A DNA stretch of 25,365 nt, taken from positions 1 to 25,365 of the forward strand of contig JBCDBL010000060.1 in NCBI GenBank assembly GCA_039183635.1. Reading direction: 5' to 3'. Shown one piece after another: positions 14,971 through 21,184 of this stretch. A program made the position numbers and the translations under genes. This DNA comes from JBCDBL01 sp039183635 (GTDB lineage Bacteria > Pseudomonadota > Alphaproteobacteria > Caulobacterales > Parvularculaceae). The notes under the pieces were generated by a model. It was not told where the DNA came from, did not search any database, and saw only the letters and a list, made by a program, of their open reading frames with translations. Each line of letters begins with the position of its first letter. The first letter of the stretch is position 1.

Positions 14971-15926
14971 GCGTCAGGACAACAACCGCACGGATTGGCG
15001 TTATCGGCGCCAGAGGCCATACAGGGGCGGAGCTGCTCGCGCTCATCGCCGCCCATCCCGGGCTGGAGCTCGCCTACGCCGCCTCCCGGGAGTTTGCGGG
15101 CCGGCCGGTCCGCGACGTCGCCCCCGCCATGGACAGCGACCTGACATTTGAAGCGATCGCCGCGGACGATGCGCCGGGGCGCGGGGCGGACGCGTGCGTC
15201 CTCGCCCTGCCGGACGGCGCCGGAGCTGATTATGCGGCGGCGTTCGAGGCGGCGGCGCCGGACACTGTGCTTGTGGATCTGTCGAGCGACCATCGCTTTA
15301 CGGACGACTGGGTTTACGGCTTGCCGGAATTGCACCGGAGCAAGATCAAAGGCGCAAAGCGCATCGCCAATCCAGGGTGCTACGCCACAGGCATGCAGTT
15401 GAGCGTCGCGCCGGTCCTGTCGCGCCTTTCCGCGCCGGCGGCGGTGTTCGGCGTATCGGGGTATAGCGGGGCGGGGACGAAACCGTCCCGTCGGAACGAT
15501 GTCGACGCGCTCGCCGACAATCTCATGCCCTACGCTTTGATTGGCCACAAGCATGAGCGTGAGGCGACCCGTCACCTGGGCGCGGCCGTTCGCTTCACGC
15601 CCCATGTGGCGCCCTTTTTCCGGGGCATTACACTGACGATTTCATTGGAGTTTTCCGAACCTCAAACCCTTGACGGTTTTCGCGCCGCTTACGTCGAGGC
15701 GTATGCCGACGAGCCGCTTCTGTGCATCACGGACGATATTCCCGAGGTGAAGGACGCCGCAAACGCCCATGGCGTCACCCTTGGCGGGTTTGCGCTCTCC
15801 GACGACGGCCGCCACGGCGTTTTGGTGGCGACGGAAGACAATTTGCTGAAAGGGGCCGCCACGCAAGCCATGCAGAACGTCAATCTTGCCTTAGGCTTTG
15901 ACGAACTCGCCGGTGTCCCGGTTTAG
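14967..15926 (+). CDS. argC: N-acetyl-gamma-glutamyl-phosphate reductase
   Basis: ArgC reduces N-acetylglutamyl phosphate to the semialdehyde with NADPH. The 319-aa protein has the nucleotide-binding start IGVIGARGHTGAELL (10-24). The active-site cysteine lies in NPGCYAT (Cys138), and the catalytic histidine in GHKHERE (probably His196). Other conserved parts are DLSSDHRF, GVSGYSGAGTKPSRRNDVD and TPHVAPFFRGI. The start is TTG at 14967, which overlaps the preceding TGA by three bases (TTGA), with GGAGACGAGAG just upstream. The resulting N-terminus is close to the family start, and the overlap implies translational coupling. argD and the final deacetylase step are not in this window. Confidence 0.95.
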   Translation: MSVRTTTARIGVIGARGHTGAELLALIAAHPGLELAYAASREFAGRPVRDVAPAMDSDLTFEAIAADDAPGRGADACVLALPDGAGADYAAAFEAAAPDTVLVDLSSDHRFTDDWVYGLPELHRSKIKGAKRIANPGCYATGMQLSVAPVLSRLSAPAAVFGVSGYSGAGTKPSRRNDVDALADNLMPYALIGHKHEREATRHLGAAVRFTPHVAPFFRGITLTISLEFSEPQTLDGFRAAYVEAYADEPLLCITDDIPEVKDAANAHGVTLGGFALSDDGRHGVLVATEDNLLKGAATQAMQNVNLALGFDELAGVPV

Positions 15927-15974
15927 CAGGCTGCGGGAAAAGCCTTTGGCGACGATGATCTTATAACGCGAAGA

Positions 15975-16223
15975 TCAAACGCACTCGTAATGGCGGTACC
16001 GCCAGCGAACGGATTTGCCTTCTGTGGTTTCGGAGACGTATTTCGCGCTGCGGCCGAAGCCTTCACAATGGCGGCGCGCTTCGGCGTCAAGGGCGACGGG
16101 ATTATAATCCCACAAGTCGTAAGGCAGGCTGATCCCGCGTTCCGACGTCGTGGCGGGGGGCGTATTGGCGCATCCTGAAACGGCGAGACCTGCGACAAGC
16201 AAACCTATACTCAAAACACGCAT
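15975..16223 (-). CDS. Small lipoprotein, function unknown
   Basis: This 82-aa protein begins MRVLSIGLLVAGLAVSGCAN, a clear lipoprotein signal with lipobox VSGC (Cys18), so the mature part is about 65 residues. The rest has two further cysteines (in RRHCEGF and the penultimate residue of HYECV) that could form a disulfide. I do not recognise a defined family; many alphaproteobacteria have similar short lipoproteins with this Cys spacing. The ATG at 16221-16223 follows GGGGAC. A longer frame upstream to 16289 lacks a ribosome site and would bury the signal peptide. It converges on argC (48 bp). Confidence 0.78.
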   Translation of the reverse strand: MRVLSIGLLVAGLAVSGCANTPPATTSERGISLPYDLWDYNPVALDAEARRHCEGFGRSAKYVSETTEGKSVRWRYRHYECV

Positions 16224-16368
16224 ATCGGGTCCCCGGTAAATTTCATTGGTCCAGCGCTCCGAAGCACTGATGGGCGGTTCTGGCTCCACCCAAGCTGTTC
16301 GATGAAATCAATATGCCATAAGGATCAGGATTTGTCTTCCGGCGAAAAATCCCCTTGAGGCGGCTGAT

Positions 16369-16407
16369 TAAAAAAACGGACGCGCTTTTAGGGGGGAGCG
16401 CGTCCGT
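16369..16407 (-). terminator. Rho-independent terminator downstream of hsp20
   Basis: On the minus strand an 11-bp perfect stem (ACGGACGCGCT/AGCGCGTCCGT) with a C-rich loop is followed by seven T residues. It is the strongest intrinsic terminator in the window. It ends the hsp20 transcript after two further hairpins. Confidence 0.88.
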
Positions 16408-16414
16408 TCAAAGT

Positions 16415-16446
16415 CGGGCGGCGTAAAGCGGGGGGATCGCCGCCCG
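16415..16446 (-). other. Second hairpin in the hsp20 3' region
   Basis: CGGGCGGCG/CGCCGCCCG (9-bp perfect stem, 14-base loop) lies between the hsp20 stop and its terminator. It has no T run. Confidence 0.55.
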
Positions 16447-16485
16447 AGGGGCGTTTTAAAGCCATTGCGGCCTTGTTCGCCGCAC

Positions 16486-16504
16486 CGGGTTGCCGAACAA
16501 CCCG
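16486..16504 (-). other. First hairpin in the hsp20 3' region
   Basis: CGGGTTG/CAACCCG (7-bp perfect stem, 5-base loop) lies 23 bp past the hsp20 stop. With the next two hairpins it makes a structured 3' UTR. Confidence 0.5.
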
Positions 16505-16527
16505 TATCCACTTAATCGGCAGGCGTT

Positions 16528-16992
16528 TTAGGCCGCTTTCGGTCCTTTTAATATGCCGCCGGCCTTGCGTCCGGATGATTTGATCTCAACGGTGCGCGGC
16601 CGCATCGCCTCAGGTATCTCCCTTATAAGGTCGATATTGAGAAGACCGTTTTCAAGGGCTGCGCCTTCGACGCGCACATGGTCGGCAAGCTGGTAACGGC
16701 GCTCAAAACTGCGCCCGGCGATGCCCTGATGCAGGAATTTACGATCCGCATCGGCGTCGGAGCGTTCGCCGGAAATCACAAGCATGTTTTGCCGCACTTC
16801 CACGTTCAACTCCTGTTCGCCAAAGCCGGCGACAGCGATAGAAATGCGATAGGCGTCTTCGCCTGTGCGCTCGATATTATAGGGCGGATAGCCGCCGGAC
16901 GGGTCGGTTTTGCTGAAATTATCGACCAGATCAAATAGGTGATCGAAGCCGACTGTGGACCGGTAAAGGGGGGATAAATCAAAGGCTCTCAT
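16528..16992 (-). CDS. Small heat-shock protein, Hsp20/IbpA type
   Basis: This 154-aa cytoplasmic holdase binds unfolding proteins during heat stress. It has the IbpA-class N-terminus MRAFDLSPLYRSTVGFDHLF and YPPYNIERTGEDAYRI. The alpha-crystallin domain spans about residues 38-135, with AVAGF, FLHQGIAGRSFERRYQLAD and NGLLNIDLIREIPE. A basic tail follows with an extra GGILKGPKAA. The ATG at 16990-16992 follows GGAGG eight bases upstream; longer frames would add an unmatched leader. A RpoH-type promoter and a ROSE-like leader precede the gene, and three hairpins follow it, the last a strong terminator. It is therefore probably a single-gene heat-shock transcript. Confidence 0.96.
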   Translation of the reverse strand: MRAFDLSPLYRSTVGFDHLFDLVDNFSKTDPSGGYPPYNIERTGEDAYRISIAVAGFGEQELNVEVRQNMLVISGERSDADADRKFLHQGIAGRSFERRYQLADHVRVEGAALENGLLNIDLIREIPEAMRPRTVEIKSSGRKAGGILKGPKAA

Positions 16993-17087
16993 GTCCAATT
17001 CCTCCATTCGAAGCAAAGTGGTGTTTGATGTCGCGCATCGCCGCATGTGGCCGAAGCACGGTCGAAACCCTGAAAAGGCGTTTCGAC
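16993..17087 (-). ncRNA. ROSE-like RNA thermometer in the hsp20 leader
   Basis: The leader of about 90 nt begins with a stable hairpin, GUCGAAAC/GUUUCGAC (17061-17087). It ends with one that hides the ribosome site: UUUGCUUC (17010-17017) pairs with GGAGGAA (16999-17005) across a GAAU loop, leaving one G bulged. A UUGCU anti-Shine-Dalgarno with a bulged G is the hallmark of ROSE thermometers upstream of alphaproteobacterial hsp20 genes. Heating would open the helix and allow translation. The fold is my own pairing by eye. Confidence 0.7.
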
Positions 17088-17089
17088 AT

Positions 17090-17123
17090 ATTATAACTGG
17101 GAAGCGGTGCGCGCCCGTTCAAG
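17090..17123 (-). promoter_or_regulatory. RpoH (sigma-32)-type promoter of hsp20
   Basis: On the minus strand CTTGAA (17118-17123) and CCCAGTT (17095-17101) are 16 bp apart, close to the heat-shock consensus CTTGAAA-N-CCCATNT. A TATAAT (17090-17095) overlaps the -10 region, so sigma-70 may also use it. Confidence 0.6.
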
Positions 17124-17131
17124 TCGCAAAA

Positions 17132-17174
17132 GCGTTTCCAGGCGAAGTGCGCGCGGTTCGCCGTCCGGAAACGC
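17132..17174. repeat. 43-bp palindromic repeat, copy A
   Basis: Outer arms GCGTTTCC/GGAAACGC extend to 11 bp with flanking AAA/TTT, and an inner stem GGCGAA/TTCGCC lies within. It differs from copy B by one base. It sits just upstream of the hsp20 -35 element in the hsp20/methyltransferase intergenic region. Confidence 0.75.
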
Positions 17175-17187
17175 TTTAAAACAAGGA

Positions 17188-17230
17188 GCGTTTCCAGGCG
17201 AAGTGTGCGCGGTTCGCCGTCCGGAAACGC
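17188..17230. repeat. 43-bp palindromic repeat, copy B
   Basis: This direct repeat of copy A lies 13 bp away, with a C-to-T change in the loop region. The third copy (9944-9986, opposite orientation) has paired substitutions in the stems, so the fold appears to be conserved. Confidence 0.75.
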
Positions 17231-17382
17231 GAGAAAATAAAGATTGGGAGCATCGTTTCGGCTCATTTGAAGCGACACCGCTTTAAATCATGTCTTGCGC
17301 ACAAACGCGGCCCCTTTTAAGGACGAAAAAGCGTATAAGGCGAATGCGGTTGCTTCGCCGCACGTCGAAAGAGAGGAAGTCT

Positions 17383-18291
17383 ATGGGAGATTTGGGATAC
17401 GCTGCGCGCAGGATCGCACTGGTTTTCGGTTTTGCAGCGCTCGCGGCATGCGGCGGCGCGGGGGAGGAACAGGCGGCGGCGCAGAAGACGGCCCCGTCTT
17501 CGGGAGAGATACTGGACGCGGTTGTCGCCGGCGCCTGGCGCGAAGAGGACGCGGCCCGGGACGTTTATCGCAACCCGAAAGACACCCTGCAATTTTTCGG
17601 TCTCGCACCGGACATGACGGTTATTGAAATCTGGCCCGGCGGCGGCTGGTACACCAAGGTGATCGCCCCTTATATTGCGCAAGGCGGCGGCGTTTATACA
17701 GCGGCGGTTCCGACCCTGGCGCCTGACCCTGGCTGGCGCGCCGAGCGTTTGAAGCAATTCAAGGCCGCCTATGTGGGCAATCCTGATCTGTTCGGCGAGG
17801 TGCGCCTGGCGGAGTTCGGCAAAACTTCGCCCGCCGTGGCGCCGGAGGGGTCGGCGGATATGATTCTCACCTTCCGCAACGTCCACAACTGGATGGCGGG
17901 CGGCTTTGCGGAAAAGGCCTTTACGGATTTCTACGCGGCCCTGAAGCCCGGCGGCGTTCTTGGCGTCGTCGACCACCGCCTGCCGGCCGACACAGAGCAG
18001 GATCCCAACGCCGCCTCCGGCTATGTGCGCGAGGACGTGGTCGTCGCCATGGCGGAAGCGGCCGGGTTTGAACTTGCCGACAGGTCCGACGTAAATGCGA
18101 ACCCGAAGGACGATGCGGACCATCCCTTCGGCGTCTGGACCTTGCCGCCGCGCCTGCGCGCCTCCAACTACGGAGAAGATGCGACGCCGGAATTCGATCA
18201 TGCGCCGTACAAGGCGATTGGCGAAAGCGATCGGTTCACGTTGAAATTCGTCAAACCGGAATTTGGCGCTGACGGCGCGCTGCTGGAGTAG
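17383..18291 (+). CDS. Predicted methyltransferase with lipoprotein signal (COG4798-like)
   Basis: The 302-aa protein has a class I SAM-methyltransferase fold. Motif I reads TVIEIWPGGGWYTKVIAPY (79-97). A later acidic strand is EGSADMILTFRNVHNWM, and the post-motif region is ALKPGGVLGVVDHRL. The N-terminus is a lipoprotein signal with lipobox LAAC (Cys23), so the mature protein appears to be exported, where SAM is not expected. Related predicted methyltransferases often carry signal peptides, and activity is uncertain. The ATG at 17383 follows AGAGGAAG; an earlier frame start at 17290 would place a basic leader before the signal. It is the first gene of a tight operon with the SCP2-like and hydrolase genes (gaps of 3 and 6 bp). 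Confidence 0.87.
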   Translation: MGDLGYAARRIALVFGFAALAACGGAGEEQAAAQKTAPSSGEILDAVVAGAWREEDAARDVYRNPKDTLQFFGLAPDMTVIEIWPGGGWYTKVIAPYIAQGGGVYTAAVPTLAPDPGWRAERLKQFKAAYVGNPDLFGEVRLAEFGKTSPAVAPEGSADMILTFRNVHNWMAGGFAEKAFTDFYAALKPGGVLGVVDHRLPADTEQDPNAASGYVREDVVVAMAEAAGFELADRSDVNANPKDDADHPFGVWTLPPRLRASNYGEDATPEFDHAPYKAIGESDRFTLKFVKPEFGADGALLE

Positions 18292-18294
18292 CGT

Positions 18295-18612
18295 ATGGCG
18301 GATGGCGGCATAGATGTTTTGAAAACCGCCGCGGGGGCCGCGTTCGATGCGCCTTTTGGGGCGGTCCTCGCCATAGATTGCGGCGATGTCGGCGTGTTTG
18401 TCGACGGGACCGTCGCACCGCCGTGTATTGTTGAGACGCCGCCCGGTGCGCCGGACTGCGCCTGGCGCGCAGCACCGGACTGTGTTGCTGAAATTCTCTC
18501 CGGACGTCTCTGTCCCGCCAAAGCGTTTTTGAACGGTCAATTGTCCGTCAGCGGAGATATGAGCATTATGGCGCGCCTCGATCTGGCCGCCATAAAAAAC
18601 CGATCGGGCTAA
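18295..18612 (+). CDS. SCP2 sterol-binding domain-like protein
   Basis: This small 105-aa protein resembles the sterol carrier protein 2 fold. The C-terminal half has the usual pattern: CVAEILSGRLCPAKAFLNGQ followed by LSVSGDMSIMARL, comparable to the family ending L-x-G-x-x-x-P-x-x-A-F-x-x-G-x-L-x-x-x-G-D. Such domains bind lipids or act as small hydrophobic-ligand carriers. No signal peptide is present, so it is cytoplasmic unless secreted otherwise. It starts three bases after the methyltransferase stop and ends six bases before the hydrolase, so it is certainly co-transcribed. The ligand is unknown. Confidence 0.82.
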   Translation: MADGGIDVLKTAAGAAFDAPFGAVLAIDCGDVGVFVDGTVAPPCIVETPPGAPDCAWRAAPDCVAEILSGRLCPAKAFLNGQLSVSGDMSIMARLDLAAIKNRSG

Positions 18613-18618
18613 GCGCAG

Positions 18619-19599
18619 ATGGACTTCATCCGCTTGCCCCAGTACCCGACTCCTAAAGACGGCCGCGCCGTCGCCTTGACCATGGCGGACGGAGCGGTCC
18701 TGCGGGCCGGTTTTTTCCCCGCCCTGAAAGCTCCTCAAAGGGGAGTGGTGGCGCTGTTGCCCGGACGGGTGGAGTTTATTGAGAAGTATTTTGAGGTCGT
18801 TGAGGAATTGCGCGCCCGCGGTTTCGCCGTCGGCGTTCTCGATTGGCGGGGCCAGGGCCTGTCAACGCGCCTTTTGGCGGACGGGGTGAAGGGGCACATT
18901 GACGATTTTCAAACGTATGTGGACGATCTGCGTGTTTTTCTTCACGCCGTCGCGCGGGAGTTCCCGGGCGGCCCCTTGCTTGTCCTCGCCCATTCCATGG
19001 GCGGCGCCGTCGCTCTGAAACTCATGACGGAGGGTTATGACGGGGCGGACGGCGTCATTCTTTCCGCGCCCATGACCCGCCTTATCCAGAACCCCTTGAA
19101 ACGGTGGGCCGCGCAAATCCTGTCGCGCGGGGCCTGTATGTTCGGCGCTGGCGAGGCTCTGGCGCCGGCTGAAGGCGTGCGCGCCGACGAGCCTTTTCCA
19201 GACCATACGCTCACCCACGATCGGGAGCGGGGCGAGCGGTTTTACGCCTTGAAGCTCGCCAGCCCCGACGCTGTCGTCGGCCGGCCCACATACCGCTGGC
19301 TCGATACAGCGTTTGCAGCGACCCAGGTGTTTTCAGATCCGCAGCGTCTCGGCGATGTGAAGCCTCCGGTTTTGATCGTCTCTCCCCGGGATGAGCGCCT
19401 TGTGGACCCGGCCAGTCACGATCGCATCGTGTGCGATCTGCCCGACGGGCGTCTGGTGCGTATCCCCGGAGCGCGCCATGAAATACTGATGGAGGAAGAT
19501 CGTTATAGAGACGTTTTCTGGGAGGCGTTCGACGCTTTTGTGGAGAATGTTTTCGGCCCTGCGCCTCCGGTCCAGCCTGAGGCGCCGAAAAGCGTTTAG
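18619..19599 (+). CDS. Alpha/beta hydrolase, monoacylglycerol lipase/lysophospholipase-like
   Basis: This 326-aa serine hydrolase is of the hydrolase_4 type (PldB-like). The likely triad is Ser126 in AHSMGG, Asp258 in SPRDERLVD and His287 in GARHEI. Upstream elements are LLPGRVEFIEKYFEVV, with PGR where many relatives have HG, and LDWRGQGLS. A helical cap of about 80 residues lies between Ser126 and the Asp. The usual substrates of this family are monoacylglycerols or lysophospholipids. The ATG follows a weak site six bases after the SCP2-like gene, so translation is probably coupled. It has no signal peptide. Confidence 0.9.
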   Translation: MDFIRLPQYPTPKDGRAVALTMADGAVLRAGFFPALKAPQRGVVALLPGRVEFIEKYFEVVEELRARGFAVGVLDWRGQGLSTRLLADGVKGHIDDFQTYVDDLRVFLHAVAREFPGGPLLVLAHSMGGAVALKLMTEGYDGADGVILSAPMTRLIQNPLKRWAAQILSRGACMFGAGEALAPAEGVRADEPFPDHTLTHDRERGERFYALKLASPDAVVGRPTYRWLDTAFAATQVFSDPQRLGDVKPPVLIVSPRDERLVDPASHDRIVCDLPDGRLVRIPGARHEILMEEDRYRDVFWEAFDAFVENVFGPAPPVQPEAPKSV

Positions 19600-19646
19600 A
19601 AACAACGCGTAACATTTATTGATCCTGTACGCCTCCATGTTGCATT

Positions 19647-19658
19647 GCATCATGATGC
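19647..19658. promoter_or_regulatory. Perfect 12-bp palindrome upstream of the Gfo/Idh gene
   Basis: GCATCATGATGC reads the same on both strands. It lies 87 bp before the oxidoreductase ATG in an AT-richer gap, with TAATAA shortly downstream. It could be an operator, but no known regulator is implied. Confidence 0.3.
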
Positions 19659-19744
19659 GAGCGGCCTGTAATAAATTGCAAAACGACAATAACAAGGACG
19701 GGCTTGGCGGCGAGCTATCGCAGCGTGGGTCCTAAGGCGGCTAT

Positions 19745-20662
19745 ATGGTCGATTTGAAAGCAGGCGTCATCGGCACCGGCGTGTTCGGCGGATTTCATGC
19801 AAGCAAGTATGCCGACTCTGAAAATGCAACGCTTCTCGGCGTTCACGATCAGCATGAGGATCGCATGTCGGCGCTCGTTGAAAAATGGGGCGGGCGTGCA
19901 TTCCCGACAGCTGCGGCTTTGATCGACGCCGTCGATGTCGTCACGATCGCCGCGCCAGCCGTCTCCCACTACGCCCTTGCAAAAGCCGCGCTTGAAGCAG
20001 GGCGTCATGTTTTTGTGGAAAAACCCATCGCGCTGGACCTGGATGAGGCCGATGACCTGATCGCCTTGGCGGACGCGAGGGGGCTGGTTTTGCAAGTGGG
20101 CCACCAGGAAAGGTTTATATTTGATGCGTTTGGCGTCTTAGGCGGCGACAAACGTCCCGTTGAGGTTGAATGTCGCCGCAATGGTCCGTTTTCCGGCCGG
20201 TGCATGGATGTGAGCGTCGTCATGGATTTAATGATCCACGATCTCGATTTGTTACGACAAGTTATTGATTCTGAACTGGAAAGCGTCGCGGCGACGGCGC
20301 GGTTCGAACATGGGGATGTCGCCGACGAGGTGGATGCGGCGCTGATTTTTCAAGGTGGAGTGAAAGCGCGTCTCGTCGCCAGCCGCATCGCTGAAACCCG
20401 GGTGCGGGACATGCGTCTCGTCTATGATGACGGCGTTGTCGAGATCGATTTCGTCGGTCGCAGAATCACGAACACGACCCCGCGCCAGCTTGAACGCAGC
20501 TTCGACGCCGGCCCCGATGCGCCGGCGTTCGCCGACCCTTTGGGCTACGGTGTGGAGATGTTTTTAAAAGCGGTTCGCGACGGCGCGCCGCCGCCGATCA
20601 CGGGCGCCGACGGCCGGGCTGCTCTCGCTCTGGCGCTGAGGATTGAACAGGCGTTGGCGTAA
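19745..20662 (+). CDS. Gfo/Idh/MocA-family oxidoreductase
   Basis: This 305-aa NAD(P)-dependent dehydrogenase of sugars or related polyols is cytoplasmic. The Rossmann start is KAGVIGTGVFGGFHASKY (5-22). The family EKP motif is at 92-94 (VEKPIALDLDEAD), and the catalytic-region pattern DLMIHDLDLL contains His165. The C-terminal beta-sheet domain includes VDAALIFQGGVKARL and ends with the usual helix GRAALALALRIEQAL. The ATG lacks a clear ribosome site. It is 145 bp downstream of the hydrolase gene, so it may have its own promoter. The specific substrate cannot be assigned. Confidence 0.9.
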   Translation: MVDLKAGVIGTGVFGGFHASKYADSENATLLGVHDQHEDRMSALVEKWGGRAFPTAAALIDAVDVVTIAAPAVSHYALAKAALEAGRHVFVEKPIALDLDEADDLIALADARGLVLQVGHQERFIFDAFGVLGGDKRPVEVECRRNGPFSGRCMDVSVVMDLMIHDLDLLRQVIDSELESVAATARFEHGDVADEVDAALIFQGGVKARLVASRIAETRVRDMRLVYDDGVVEIDFVGRRITNTTPRQLERSFDAGPDAPAFADPLGYGVEMFLKAVRDGAPPPITGADGRAALALALRIEQALA

Positions 20663-20736
20663 CCTTATCTACGGGGACTGAAACAAACCCGCGATGAGGA
20701 CCAAAAGAGAAGGCAAGTCTTTGTTTTCTCCAGCGT

Positions 20737-20764
20737 TTGCATTGGCGGGCCGTGCCGCTATAGT
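20737..20764 (+). promoter_or_regulatory. Sigma-70-type promoter of yajC-secD-secF
   Basis: TTGCAT (20737-20742) and TATAGT (20759-20764) are 16 bp apart and lie about 50 bp before the yajC ATG. Confidence 0.55.
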
Positions 20765-20813
20765 CCGCCGACTTCGACTGAAAAAACGTTCTTCTTAAGG
20801 AGACCCGTTCCCC

Positions 20814-21152
20814 ATGTGGATCAGCCCCGCCCTGGCGCAAGGCGCAGCCGCTGCAGCGCCGAACCCTCTTATCCAGCTTCTGCCCTTCGTGGCGATTTTC
20901 GTCATTTTCTACTTTTTGTTGATCCGCCCTCAGCAGAAGCGCATGAAGGATCACCAGTCCATGGTGGACGCCGTGCGCCGCGGGGACGTCGTCGTCACCT
21001 CCGGCGGCATGGTCGGCAAGGTGACGAAAGTGCTCGACGATCGGGAAATCGAAGTGGAAGTTGCGGACAATGTGCGCGTGCGCATCGTCAAGTCGACCTT
21101 GTCGGACGTGCGCACGAAACCCGAACCTGCTTCGGATTCTAAATCGTCTTAA
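20814..21152 (+). CDS. yajC: Sec translocase accessory subunit YajC
   Basis: YajC is a small inner-membrane partner of the SecDF complex. The 112-aa protein has a short alanine-rich N-terminus and one membrane segment (about 19-37, LIQLLPFVAIFVIFYFLLI). The diagnostic IRPQQKRMKDHQSMVDAVRRG follows. A small beta-domain comes next, with GDVVVTSGGMVGKV and VADNVRVRIVKSTLSDV. The ATG at 20814 follows TTAAGGAGA. secD starts 32 bp downstream, the classic yajC-secD-secF order. Confidence 0.97.
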   Translation: MWISPALAQGAAAAAPNPLIQLLPFVAIFVIFYFLLIRPQQKRMKDHQSMVDAVRRGDVVVTSGGMVGKVTKVLDDREIEVEVADNVRVRIVKSTLSDVRTKPEPASDSKSS

Positions 21153-21184
21153 GCCGCTGCGCCATGTGATCTAAGGCCCTCTCA

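Noticed and set aside
17317..18738. A 473-codon minus-strand frame opposite the methyltransferase and SCP2-like genes
   Set aside because: Composition is arginine/glycine-rich with no domain pattern. The plus-strand genes have ribosome sites and recognisable motifs.
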